Below are positions 19,022-27,354 of a stretch of 64,000 nt of DNA, in pieces. The notes under the pieces were generated by a model. It saw nothing but the letters and a program-made list of their open reading frames with translations. It was not told where the DNA came from and ran no database searches. Position 1 is the first letter of the stretch, and each line of letters begins with the position of its first letter. The stretch is from Corynebacterium ulcerans (lineage in GTDB: Bacteria > Actinomycetota > Actinomycetes > Mycobacteriales > Mycobacteriaceae): NCBI RefSeq assembly GCF_900187135.1, contig NZ_LT906443.1, positions 1,488,001-1,552,000 of the forward strand. Direction: 5' to 3'. A program made the position numbers and the translations under genes.

Positions 19022-19519
19022 TTACTGCTTCTCTGGAAACTTTTTAGGCAGTTGCCAAATGCGCGCACCTCTTTTCGTGATTCGCACACTGGGCTTCATC
19101 TTGATGATGAGGTTCCCGTCTTCTGGAGACCTCGGTACGTACATAAACCCGCCTGTATTCGACAAACCTTTTACAGGTGGGTAGGACTCGTTGTAGTCGA
19201 TAACTTGATTGAATCGAACAAGTTTTCGATACATGCTAAGTAGTTTAACACAGCTCGAACCGCGCAAACCTTCTTGTCCCCGTTCCATATAACGGGCGTG
19301 AATCCTCAAACCTGAAAGTATTGTGTTATTAAAATGCTTGTCAGGGACATTTGCCCACGGTAAATCATCTTTAATGTACTCTTGTTCAGAGGCCTGATGC
19401 CCTCCCCTCTTAGCGAGAGTAAAGATGTATTGACGAGTAACCCCATATTCCCTAGCAATCTGGGATTGGGTCATACCTTTACCCATTAGATGCATAACTT
19501 CTTCAGGTGTAATAACCAT
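19022..19519 (-). CDS. HTH-domain protein of unknown function beside the CRISPR array
   Basis: A 165-residue protein with an N-terminal helix-turn-helix (EEVMHLMGKGMTQSQIAREYG, residues about 4-24, then VTRQYIFTLAKRGG), like a resolvase/MarR-type recognition unit. The rest (about 60-165) is basic and beta-rich with no family I recognise, ending KPSVRITKRGARIWQLPKKF. I choose ATG 19519, because GGAGA sits 7 nt in front of it. A longer open frame to 19549 would start inside the palindrome upstream. That palindrome suggests autoregulation. A link to the CRISPR locus is positional only. Confidence 0.6.
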   Translation of the reverse strand: MVITPEEVMHLMGKGMTQSQIAREYGVTRQYIFTLAKRGGHQASEQEYIKDDLPWANVPDKHFNNTILSGLRIHARYMERGQEGLRGSSCVKLLSMYRKLVRFNQVIDYNESYPPVKGLSNTGGFMYVPRSPEDGNLIIKMKPSVRITKRGARIWQLPKKFPEKQ

Positions 19520-19530
19520 TATTCGTCTCC

Positions 19531-19550
19531 ATTGTTGACATGTGAACAAT
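19531..19550 (-). promoter_or_regulatory. Near-perfect palindrome upstream of the HTH gene
   Basis: ATTGTTGACATGTGAACAAT pairs over all but two positions around its centre, and ends 11 nt before the ATG at 19519. It is a good candidate operator for the HTH protein it precedes. Confidence 0.5.
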
Positions 19551-19816
19551 AACTACCTTTTATTTATGTAGATGGTGATGGTGAATACAAATAAGGTGTT
19601 TGCGATAGACGTTACATATAAAAAATATATTTCTTAACTATGGTGAATTTCCTGCTCAATATCTATAAATTTGTCAGTGGCTAATATTTGTAAGGTCAGT
19701 TTTTTTGGGGGGTATTGATGACCATTCTGGTAACTCAGGAATGGTAAGCAGATTGTTAGAGATGGACTGTCTTTGTGCATGGTTTGAAAACTAAAAGTAA
19801 TTGAGATAATAAAATT
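19551..19816. other. AT-rich region flanking the CRISPR array (trailer side by repeat polarity)
   Basis: 266 bp with no supportable gene. It is AT-rich with T- and G-runs (TTTTTTTGGGGGGTATTG near 19700-19717). Its composition looks leader-like. However, the repeat polarity (the 8-nt crRNA handle is read on the minus strand) makes this the trailer end. Confidence 0.5.
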
Positions 19817-20760
19817 GGAACTACCTCCGCATACGCGGAGAAAAGATGGGGCCGGTTCCCTCCACCGTGACTGATTCGGAACTACCTCCGCATACGCGGA
19901 GAAAAGCGTGGAATCCCACAACCGCTGAAGGTGCAGGTGGAACTACCTCCGCATACGCGGAGAAAAGTGCTGAGTCAAAGCTTCAAACGTCACAACACCG
20001 GAACTACCTCCGCATACGCGGAGAAAAGCGTGTCTGGCGCACCGATGGTGACGATGAGGCGGAACTACCTCCGCATACGCGGAGAAAAGATCTAGAAACA
20101 CTGATTGACCAGCTAATTACCGGAACTACCTCCGCATACGCGGAGAAAAGTCGGGGCTGAAGGTCCCCACGCGGGGGCCGAGGGAACTACCTCCGCATAC
20201 GCGGAGAAAAGTGGTGGACGGGGGCTACTGGCCAGACGATGATGGAACTACCTCCGCATACGCGGAGAAAAGCTCATCGGTATATCCCCACTCGTATTCG
20301 TCGAGGAACTACCTCCGCATACGCGGAGAAAAGGATCATCACCAACATGACCGACAGCGGCGACTGGAACTACCTCCGCATACGCGGAGAAAAGAAGCTC
20401 ATAAACGGTACGATCAGCGTATTCACGGAACTACCTCCGCATACGCGGAGAAAAGCGGCCATAGCCTCGCGCCATTCCTCCACCGGTGGAACTACCTCCG
20501 CATACGCGGAGAAAAGACTTTGCGCAGGATCAGCTGGACGGCAGTGCCGGAACTACCTCCGCATACGCGGAGAAAAGAATATCTTTGTGATTCGCCGGCG
20601 ACAACGGCAGGAACTACCTCCGCATACGCGGAGAAAAGACGTGTGGGGCGAAAAGAATCATCAGCTGGTGGGAACTACCTCCGCATACGCGGAGAAAAGG
20701 AGCAATTCCGCGCGGGCCTTAGCCCCTGAGCGGAACTACCTCCGCATACGCGGAGAAAAG
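19817..20760 (-). CRISPR. Type I-E CRISPR array, 16 repeats and 15 spacers
   Basis: Sixteen apparently identical 29-nt repeats start every 61 bp from 19817 to 20732, separated by fifteen 32-nt spacers. On the plus strand each repeat begins GGAACTACCTCCGC and ends GCGGAGAAAAG. Read on the minus strand it has the I-E layout of 5 nt, a 16-nt hairpin segment (CTCCGC/GCGGAG with a GTAT loop) and the 8-nt handle GTAGTTCC. crRNAs are therefore expected from the minus strand, the same direction as cas2. Only 18 nt separate the first repeat from the cas2 stop. No repeat is degenerate at either end. Spacers look GC-balanced and phage-like, but their targets cannot be identified here. Confidence 0.98.
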
Positions 20761-20778
20761 ACTAAATAACCTGCGCGT

Positions 20779-21150
20779 TTACTCACTCTCCGGGCAAAAA
20801 TCCTCCAAAACTTCGTCTGGAATAATTGCATCGGCTTCATCCAAGGGGTCAGCAAAACGCACGTCTTCTATTAGACCACGAGCAGAGAGGAAAAGGCCAT
20901 CAAAATCAACGACGGGGCGCCGTTGTTTTCCTGTTGTGCGGATTCTGAACCCTTGCTCAGCATCATATTGTGGGTGAATCAGAGTAAGAGATCCTGCTAG
21001 GTCTACGGATTGGCATTTTTCCCAAAGGTTTTCCATGACGGTTCTGGATAGAACTCCTACATAAAGACCTGCGTCTACTTCGGAAAGGAAGCGACTGAGG
21101 TAGCCGTTGAGGTGGTTCGGAAGGTTATGCCCTTGGATGACCGCAAACAT
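20779..21150 (-). CDS. cas2: CRISPR-associated endoribonuclease Cas2, type I-E
   Basis: A 123-residue Cas2e. The N-terminus HNLPNHLNGYLSRFLSEVDAG, followed by LYVGVLSRTVMENLWEKC, matches the Cas2e ferredoxin-fold core. With Cas1 it forms the spacer-integration complex. The ATG follows the cas1 stop with no gap. The C-terminal tail is acidic (DPLDEADAIIPDEVLEDF). It is the last protein gene of the minus-strand cas6e-cas3-cas1-cas2 unit, and its stop lies 18 nt from the array. Confidence 0.93.
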   Translation of the reverse strand: MFAVIQGHNLPNHLNGYLSRFLSEVDAGLYVGVLSRTVMENLWEKCQSVDLAGSLTLIHPQYDAEQGFRIRTTGKQRRPVVDFDGLFLSARGLIEDVRFADPLDEADAIIPDEVLEDFCPESE

Positions 21151-22104
21151 TTATTTACCACCATATTGTGTGTGCCCTGGGACTTCGTGGTTTCTTCCGC
21201 CGATGAGGCGGTCGTCGGTACGCTCGGGGAGATGTGGAGTGAGGATCTCCATCATAATGTGGATCATGTTTTTGAGGCGGTCCTGATTCACGATTTCGCT
21301 TCGCACGAGTCTTCTAAACTCGGAACCATCGTCGTCGTTATTAGCGCATTTGAAAGCAGCGGGGATTGTGAGTGTTGGTTTATAGAGGTCGGCGAGGTCA
21401 AAGAGGAGGGATCGGATATCTCCGCGGTGAATGATCCCTAGAGCTGGGTTAATTCCTAGCGCTGCGCATGCCGAGGCGGCACATCCGTAAAGGATGGAAT
21501 TTCCCAGGTTAAGGTTGGTGTTCACAGGATCAGTGGCGTTAGTATCGCGCTTAAAATTTTTGATCTTATGTTGAGCACTGAGCCTTTTGTATAGGTTTCT
21601 GATGGTCCGGCCTTCAATGCCACGCATAACTGCGATGGAGTCTGCTTCTATTTCTTCTATGCCTAGTTGTCGTTTGTATAGGATTCGGGCAGCTGTCCGT
21701 TGTTTGGCTTCATTTGATGCAAGACGTGCTTGCGCGATGGCCCATCGTGCAGAGGACGTAAGTGGGGTGGACAAACTATATGCTTGAACACCACCGCCAC
21801 CAGTAAATAAGACGGAGACACCTGCTCGCGCACAGGAGGTAGCGGCAGGCTGACTTATGCTAGTTCCTGGACCCAACATGAGCACCGCAAGCCCTCCTAC
21901 AGGAAGTTGGATCCGAGCTTTGATCGGGAGATCTTTCAACTCGGCAGGGGCTTTTTCGTCGCCACGGCTTACAGCGATAACCCCTGTTCTGTCTTGTCTG
22001 ATTAGGCAGTATTCGAGATACAGAAAAGATACTCTGTCTTCGAGCCTGATTTGTTCAGAAGCTGGGATAGTGGAAAAGGCGAGGGCTTCATTGGAATAAC
22101 TCAC
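21151..22104 (-). CDS. cas1: CRISPR-associated endonuclease/integrase Cas1, type I-E
   Basis: A 317-residue Cas1e, the catalytic subunit of spacer integration. The N-terminal beta domain runs from LEDRVSFLYLEYCLIRQDRTG to GVSVLFTGGGGVQAYS. The helical domain contains GIEGRTIRNLYKRLSAQH with the conserved Glu, LNLGNSILYGCAASACAALGINPALGIIHRGD (conserved His) and LFDLADLYKP (acidic metal ligands). The start overlaps the cas3 stop (ATGA). All expected metal-binding positions look intact. Confidence 0.96.
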   Translation of the reverse strand: MSYSNEALAFSTIPASEQIRLEDRVSFLYLEYCLIRQDRTGVIAVSRGDEKAPAELKDLPIKARIQLPVGGLAVLMLGPGTSISQPAATSCARAGVSVLFTGGGGVQAYSLSTPLTSSARWAIAQARLASNEAKQRTAARILYKRQLGIEEIEADSIAVMRGIEGRTIRNLYKRLSAQHKIKNFKRDTNATDPVNTNLNLGNSILYGCAASACAALGINPALGIIHRGDIRSLLFDLADLYKPTLTIPAAFKCANNDDDGSEFRRLVRSEIVNQDRLKNMIHIMMEILTPHLPERTDDRLIGGRNHEVPGHTQYGGK

Positions 22105-24794
22105 TTTTGTGGGCCTTTCAAACCGCTCTGGAGGTCATATTCGTCAGGCTGGATATGTACGGCTGAATAGCCGGAGAGCAGGGTTTTTGCCTCTGATAGC
22201 GGGATCTCCCTGCTGGTGATCGGGAGAAATTTCTTTGATTGGGGTATCGAGATAGACGCACGGAGTGCCCTACGGAGAGACTCTCTATCTTCAGCTGGAA
22301 TTGCTATAAGCTTTTCGACGCTATCTGTCCACGCGCCAGGAATCGTCCCCGTAGGATCGCAAAGAATCGCCGAGATGCTCGAACAATCGATGAGTCGAGT
22401 AGCGCTTTCTTCCAGATCGTTTGCAGAAGTGATCTGAAGAAAATCCTCTACTACGCAATCAGAGGCTAAAACCTGTCGTGGTTTCCCATGCTTTGCAAAA
22501 TCAATACGTGACGTACCTGCTTGGCGCTGTTTGGTGACCCAAGAGGCAACCTCGTTGAGATAATCATCGGCGAGAGTTTCGCGTTCTTCAGCAGAGCCAC
22601 AATCTTCCGGTAATGACACTTTTTGGAAGAGTTCTTGCAACCCAGGCGTAGTCGCATCAATGAAATCCTGAATATCAGCAGGGAACTCAATCCGGTCTCT
22701 TTGTTTGAGCCATGATTCCACCCTGTACAACTGCGAGCGTAGATAGGGGAGAGTCTGTCCTGTACTAGGTGAATCCACTACTGCAATGGTGAGCTTTTTC
22801 CCCACCATCCCTGGGACACGTACCTCCCTTTGTGGATCGAGACGTCGCCACAATCTTCCTGCGCGTTGAATAAGAGAGGGAGCCGGGCATAGCTCGGTTC
22901 GGAGCAGATCGAGGTCAATATCAAGAGATGCCTCGATTGCTTGTGTACCAATAACAAGGGTGGCGGTTGCTGTTCCTTTTTTGCCGATTGCTTGTTCTAA
23001 CTTTGTTGCTGCTTCTTTGCGATGCCCCGCGGTCATACGAGAATGCAAGACAATCGGTGACTCATGGGCTAGAGCTTCTGCAATGGATTGCGCGCGACCA
23101 ACCGTATTGCAGATAATGCCAATCCGTGCTTGTGGAAAAAGTTTCCTCTGCTTGATAGCCCACTGCACGTGAGAATCCACAATCTCATTGTGTGCAATTT
23201 TGTCTATGTGGATTGGGATGGTGAAAGCCTCAATGGGGATGTTTTCCTGGCTGGTTTCTGTGTTCTTACTAGGTGTCGACCAGCCTTCTAGAGAAGGAAA
23301 GACTCCCTTAAAGTGTGGTTCTTTTCCGGTGTAAGAGAGATGGAATTTTTCTCTTTGCCATGCAGGCATTGTTGCGGTGAGGAGGGTGACCGGAGTATCG
23401 GTAGCAGACCACCATTCTAAAAGACCAGACATAAGTTCTGACTGATACTGATCCATCGTATGAACTTCATCGACCACCACATGGGCGTTGGCGAGGGCTA
23501 ATAAACGGAGGTGGTTAAACTTTGACGGAAGGGCGCCCATCAATGCTTGGTCGATGGTTCCAACGCAGACAGGGGCTAGGAGCCGAGGTGTGCCAGCGGA
23601 GCGCACAAACTCTGTGGGGTAGAGTCCGCCGTTATCTTTGTAATTAGCGTCGTCTGAAGAACCTTGTACTGGGACGATGGGATGGGCATAAAAATCTTCG
23701 GTGACGGCGAGTCCGTGAGCAAGCGAAGCGACGTTAGGCGTGCCGTCGAAAATTTTCCCAATACGCTCCATGATCGCGTTGGTTGTGGCTTGCGTGGGGA
23801 GGAAGAATAACAGCCTTTCTTTACGTTTAACATGGCGCAATAAGGCGGTTTCCGTTTTTCCTGCTCCCGTAGTCTCCATGACGTTGAAGAGACCATCACC
23901 GGCGTTGAGTGCTGCTTTCTGTGTAAAGCGTGGTTCATAATCGCCAAGAACTGCGCGTATTCCAGCTGCTTCTGATTCCCAAGGGTGATATGTTCCCACC
24001 GTGTTTTCTATGATCTCGCGACAGAATGCCTTTCTGTTAGCGATCCACTTTTCCGGTTGGTGGAAAAATAGCTCTTCCTTTTGTAGCGCTTGCAGACCAT
24101 CAGATGCCATCTCTGATTGCGATGCGATTCGGTCCGCCAAAACTACTAAGCCACTGATCAGAATCGCAGAAGCTGGGCTAATGTGCTTAATCTCGGGCTG
24201 TTTTTCCAGTCCGACAGCTTGGAGCAAGGAAGACACCAAGAGCTCATGCGTTGGGCTCCAGCCGTTGTCGTCGAAGATATCCTCTATATCTTCTAAGTCA
24301 TCCTCATCGCTGAGGAACCCCGGAGCTGAAAAATTGCCGTGGTGTCCGATAATGGCAAGCTGGGGCCATACATCTTTGACTTGTAAGAACTTAGTGATTT
24401 CCCAGCCCAGAATGGAAAGCGTTATGTTCTCATGCCGACGTTTTTCTTTAGTTTCTTCAAAAAGAGCAGAGGTACCGTTGCTGAGAGGAAAACCTGCTTT
24501 TTGAATAGCGTCGCGCAGCGTTATCCATTCCTCTTTTTTATTTCTTCTTTGGGCCTGAAAGTAGGGATTAGCTTTTCCTAGATCATGGATTCCTGCCACA
24601 AAACCAAGGATTTTTTCCGCATCGGGCCCGAGTTCTGTAGAAAGTCGGTCCCGTAGTCCTTTCCGCAGCCAATGATTGAAAAGGCACGTGGCTGCGGTAG
24701 CGGTATCCAGAAGGTGTGCGAGAAGCGGATAAGGCTCCGACACATTATCAAACTTAGCCCACAAGACATGGTGGTTGGCGACTGCGTTGGTCAT
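22101..24794 (-). CDS. cas3: CRISPR-associated helicase/nuclease Cas3, type I-E
   Basis: An 897-residue single-chain Cas3. The N-terminal HD nuclease has His in LLAHLLDTATAA, the HD pair in GFVAGIHDLGKANPYF, and further His residues (RHENITLSILG, IIGHHG). The SF2 helicase part has Walker A METTGAGKTETALL, the DEVH box VVVDEVHTMDQY, motif III LLTATMP and motif VI QRAGRLWRR. Cas3 is recruited by Cascade and degrades target DNA. It lies between cas6e and cas1 on the minus strand. This places it with the adaptation genes and apart from the main Cascade genes. Confidence 0.97.
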   Translation of the reverse strand: MTNAVANHHVLWAKFDNVSEPYPLLAHLLDTATAATCLFNHWLRKGLRDRLSTELGPDAEKILGFVAGIHDLGKANPYFQAQRRNKKEEWITLRDAIQKAGFPLSNGTSALFEETKEKRRHENITLSILGWEITKFLQVKDVWPQLAIIGHHGNFSAPGFLSDEDDLEDIEDIFDDNGWSPTHELLVSSLLQAVGLEKQPEIKHISPASAILISGLVVLADRIASQSEMASDGLQALQKEELFFHQPEKWIANRKAFCREIIENTVGTYHPWESEAAGIRAVLGDYEPRFTQKAALNAGDGLFNVMETTGAGKTETALLRHVKRKERLLFFLPTQATTNAIMERIGKIFDGTPNVASLAHGLAVTEDFYAHPIVPVQGSSDDANYKDNGGLYPTEFVRSAGTPRLLAPVCVGTIDQALMGALPSKFNHLRLLALANAHVVVDEVHTMDQYQSELMSGLLEWWSATDTPVTLLTATMPAWQREKFHLSYTGKEPHFKGVFPSLEGWSTPSKNTETSQENIPIEAFTIPIHIDKIAHNEIVDSHVQWAIKQRKLFPQARIGIICNTVGRAQSIAEALAHESPIVLHSRMTAGHRKEAATKLEQAIGKKGTATATLVIGTQAIEASLDIDLDLLRTELCPAPSLIQRAGRLWRRLDPQREVRVPGMVGKKLTIAVVDSPSTGQTLPYLRSQLYRVESWLKQRDRIEFPADIQDFIDATTPGLQELFQKVSLPEDCGSAEERETLADDYLNEVASWVTKQRQAGTSRIDFAKHGKPRQVLASDCVVEDFLQITSANDLEESATRLIDCSSISAILCDPTGTIPGAWTDSVEKLIAIPAEDRESLRRALRASISIPQSKKFLPITSREIPLSEAKTLLSGYSAVHIQPDEYDLQSGLKGPQK

Positions 24795-24814
24795 TGTTTG
24801 CTCTGATCGCTTTT

Positions 24815-25525
24815 CTATATCGGACGGAAAGTGAGCATCCCACAGCCATAAGACTTTGCACGACCTATGCCGTGAATGAGTATCTTTTGCAGTTCCGCCG
24901 GATCTTTTACATGGGCGAATCCATCAATCGTGTCCACCTGAACTGTTCTGTTACTAGTCTTCTCGCCGTTCCGGTTTGCCCCTAAGACCTGCCGGCCATG
25001 GCGAACGATGTCGATATTTTCTAAAGCGGGAGAGAGCTTTTCTTTCACCCACTGTCCGGCTGCCGTTTCAGTTGGGTCTGAGTCGAGTGCCTTTAATGAC
25101 AAACACGTGGTTTTTATTTTTCTCTTTGTGTTTTCTGTGGCGTCGATGGTTTTGCGCCGTACTGCGTTAATGGAGAGTCTGAACTCTATGGGAGTTCCGG
25201 CTTCTGGAGACACCAGGTCAACCTGGCGAATTTTAATATGGTTATCAAGATTGCGATTAGAAGGTTCAATTGACGACTGCACGAAAAAATATGGCTCTTG
25301 TCCTGGGAGAATCTCCAACCGGAAGAGGATATTGGAATCAGTTCGAGCGTTGTCCGATTGATGTTTCGGGAAAAGTGCCATGACCGCTCTGTGTCGGAAG
25401 ACTGGGTCGTCTACGTCCCAGCGAGGCTTGTTTTTTGAATCTTGTGCAGCGGAATCGCCCAAAACGAGTGATTTGTTGAGGGCGATATGTGCTGGGAAAT
25501 GCGTCCAATAAATAGTGTTTGGCAT
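24815..25525 (-). CDS. cas6e: CRISPR RNA endoribonuclease Cas6e (Cse3/CasE)
   Basis: A 236-residue Cas6e, which cleaves the repeat hairpin and stays bound to the crRNA 3' end. I choose the ATG at 25525 (MPNTIYWTHFPAHIALNKSL), because AAAGAGG lies 6-7 nt upstream. The frame is open further, but that would run into the mini-array. The C-terminal glycine-rich loop IGRAKSYGCGMLTF is the family signature. In most I-E loci cas6e follows cas5. Here it is on the opposite strand, heading a cas6e-cas3-cas1-cas2 unit divergent from cse1. Confidence 0.94.
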   Translation of the reverse strand: MPNTIYWTHFPAHIALNKSLVLGDSAAQDSKNKPRWDVDDPVFRHRAVMALFPKHQSDNARTDSNILFRLEILPGQEPYFFVQSSIEPSNRNLDNHIKIRQVDLVSPEAGTPIEFRLSINAVRRKTIDATENTKRKIKTTCLSLKALDSDPTETAAGQWVKEKLSPALENIDIVRHGRQVLGANRNGEKTSNRTVQVDTIDGFAHVKDPAELQKILIHGIGRAKSYGCGMLTFRPI

Positions 25526-25547
25526 GGTAGACCTCTTTCTGTATAGC
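25519..25547 (+). promoter_or_regulatory. Predicted sigma-A-like promoter for the CRISPR-resembling RNA
   Basis: TTGGCA (25519-25524) and TATAGC (25542-25547) are separated by exactly 17 nt. A start near 25554 would place the first degenerate repeat about 24 nt into the transcript. The -35 overlaps the cas6e start codon on the other strand. Confidence 0.5.
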
Positions 25548-25553
25548 ATCGAT

Positions 25554-25657
25554 GAGGGAAGAAGCGCCTTGGCCAATGATTCCTCGCGTTCTGCGGGGGT
25601 AGTTCCTGTTATATTTTCGGGTTTGGCTTTTCCTCGCGTTTTGCGGGGGTAGGGTGC
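25554..25657 (+). ncRNA. Candidate CreR-type CRISPR-resembling RNA (two degenerate repeats, 21-nt spacer)
   Basis: Two degenerate 29-nt repeats (25578-25606 and 25628-25656) flank a 21-nt spacer (25607-25627). The first keeps the 8-nt handle GTAGTTCC exactly, and a hairpin CCTCGC/GCGGGG in place of CTCCGC/GCGGAG. The second has the same hairpin (loop GTTTT) but its handle has decayed to GTAGGGTG, so only one guide RNA would be produced. The spacer begins TGTTATATTTTCGG. The cse1 promoter contains TGTTAAATTTTAGG at 25688-25701. Mismatches occur only at positions 6 and 12, the unread flipped-out positions of I-E crRNA. I infer a guide that recruits Cascade to repress its own operon. Confidence 0.75.
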
Positions 25658-25667
25658 TTCTTCTCTC

Positions 25668-25702
25668 TTGTTTCAACTTTATCAGACTGTTAAATTTTAG
25701 GT
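25668..25702 (+). promoter_or_regulatory. cse1-operon promoter overlapping the predicted CreR target site
   Basis: TTGTTT (25668-25673) and TAAATT (25691-25696) are spaced 17 nt. The partial protospacer 25688-25701 covers the whole -10. The three bases 5' of it are GAC; the PAM of this system is not known. A strong ribosome-binding site (GAAGGAAGGGG) precedes the cse1 ATG at 25741. Confidence 0.65.
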
Positions 25703-25740
25703 ATCAAGTTTTAAGAAATTAAAGTTGAAGGAAGGGGACC

Positions 25741-27354
25741 ATGAAAAGCAATGTTTTTAAAGACTTTCCATTCGTAAAAACTAATAAGGGACCCATGACT
25801 GTAGAAGAGTTTTTTCATTCCAGTCATGAAGAATCTCTCCATTTAGATCTTTCCATTCCTGGATATGAATATGGGGCGATTTGGCGATTACTTGCCTCAC
25901 TCACTGCGGTGATAGTGCAACGCGATCCTTCACTTCTAGAGGAGGTGGAAAGTGGCTCTGAACTGAGTCTTGATCCAGAATTTATATCTCAAATACTTGA
26001 TGATTTAGGATCAAAAATAAGTTTGACTGAGGGGAAAAATCTTTTTTTCCAACGCCCTCTTTTGGAGGGGGAAAACCCGAAGGATACCGCTCGGTATGTG
26101 GGACCGGGGAAAGATCCTGCTTGGAAATTATCGCCAACTGCCCCCAGTGAAAAATCCCAGATTTATTGGAACTTAGAGAAATTAAAGCCCGAATCCCTGG
26201 AAGCTGTAGACGCGATTGTTGCGTTGATGGTTTTCTCCATGTATTCGTTTACCGGAAACTCGAAATACGATGGCGCAAAGTGTCTCAACGGATCACCAGG
26301 TATCAGGTTCCTTGGCGGTGGAAACACGGCCACGGAATTCATCATTGAATCTAAAACGCCACTGCTATCTTTACTGAAGTCCATTCCACTGGAATGGTGC
26401 GAACCAGGCGGATTGCCTGCTTGGCTAGATCGAACAGGCGCTGAATCTCGAAAACCCAATGGGGAAATGCATCCTTTATGGCGTGCAACGTGGAGTTCTA
26501 ATACTGCAGCATGTTGTTGGGACGGAGAAACTCTAATCGGGGTGGGCATAGGCGGAATTCCTCCAGAATGGTATGCCCTTGAGATGGGAAGCAAGCCCGA
26601 GGCTAGGAAAGAATGGTGGGATCAAAGAAATACCGAGGATCCTTTCTACTTCTATCAACCTGATAAGGGCGGAGCTTTAAAAGCAAAGCGCCTTGATTTA
26701 AGCCGTGACCTCACAGAACTAGCTGTGGAGTGGGTTGCAGAAGACTTGTCCACCGCATTAGATGAGAGAGTGCGCGGTCGCGCATTAAGAGTCGATTTTA
26801 AAAAAGAAGACTCATTATTGTTTATCAGGCACCAGATAGGTGGCAATGCTTCCTCTGCGATGATCCGTGAGTCGGTGGTTTCTCAAGCTCGAAAGCAGCA
26901 GTGGGTCTTTGACCCCACCGGAGCTCTGCAGAAACAAGTGCGGGGCAAAGCAGACTTTATGCTCTCACTGAGAAATATCGTGTTGAGTCCGTTTAGACGA
27001 GAGAACAAGAGCGACCGCGATAGAGGGCGAAGAGTATTAGATAATCTGGCCAGCGAGCGGCCAAAGATGAACGAGACTTTTTGGCGGGAAATCGCACCGA
27101 TATACGAGGAATTCATCCTCTATTTCACAGAACAAGTGTCTGGAGATGAGACAAGGAAAGAAGTTCGCGCTCAAGCGAAAAAGACTCTCAAGGAATTGGA
27201 AAAAGACGCCGTTAGGACTGCTCAAAAAGCATTCGATATGGTCCTTGAACCCTATCTGCTACAGAATCCCAGCCAGGCCTATGAAGTGCGTCGACGCATC
27301 CATTCTTATTTGGCAAGCACGATTGCAGAGGCAAATGAAGGTGATCAGAAGTGA
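25741..27354 (+). CDS. cse1: Cascade large subunit Cse1 (CasA/Cas8e)
   Basis: A 537-residue Cas8e, the large subunit that recognises the PAM and recruits Cas3. The N-terminal domain runs from residue 1 to about 380 with family-like segments (SIPGYEYGAIWRLLASLTAV, LLEGENPKDTARYVGPGKDP, CLNGSPGIRFLGGGNTATEF). A four-helix bundle forms the C-terminus (about 390-537). It starts ATG after a strong ribosome-binding site. Its stop overlaps the GTG of cse2 (GTGA). First gene of the plus-strand Cascade operon. Its promoter is the predicted target of the mini-array RNA. Confidence 0.95.
   Translation: MKSNVFKDFPFVKTNKGPMTVEEFFHSSHEESLHLDLSIPGYEYGAIWRLLASLTAVIVQRDPSLLEEVESGSELSLDPEFISQILDDLGSKISLTEGKNLFFQRPLLEGENPKDTARYVGPGKDPAWKLSPTAPSEKSQIYWNLEKLKPESLEAVDAIVALMVFSMYSFTGNSKYDGAKCLNGSPGIRFLGGGNTATEFIIESKTPLLSLLKSIPLEWCEPGGLPAWLDRTGAESRKPNGEMHPLWRATWSSNTAACCWDGETLIGVGIGGIPPEWYALEMGSKPEARKEWWDQRNTEDPFYFYQPDKGGALKAKRLDLSRDLTELAVEWVAEDLSTALDERVRGRALRVDFKKEDSLLFIRHQIGGNASSAMIRESVVSQARKQQWVFDPTGALQKQVRGKADFMLSLRNIVLSPFRRENKSDRDRGRRVLDNLASERPKMNETFWREIAPIYEEFILYFTEQVSGDETRKEVRAQAKKTLKELEKDAVRTAQKAFDMVLEPYLLQNPSQAYEVRRRIHSYLASTIAEANEGDQK

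Noticed and set aside
19551..19816. AT-rich flank as the CRISPR leader
   Set aside because: Composition fits, but the 8-nt handle in the repeat and in the mini-array places transcription on the minus strand, making this the trailer.
19846..20769. Open frames across the CRISPR array encoding repeats such as ELPPHTRRK and GTTSAYAEK
   Set aside because: They are translations of the 61-bp repeat-spacer period in three frames and have no start signals; the array explains them.
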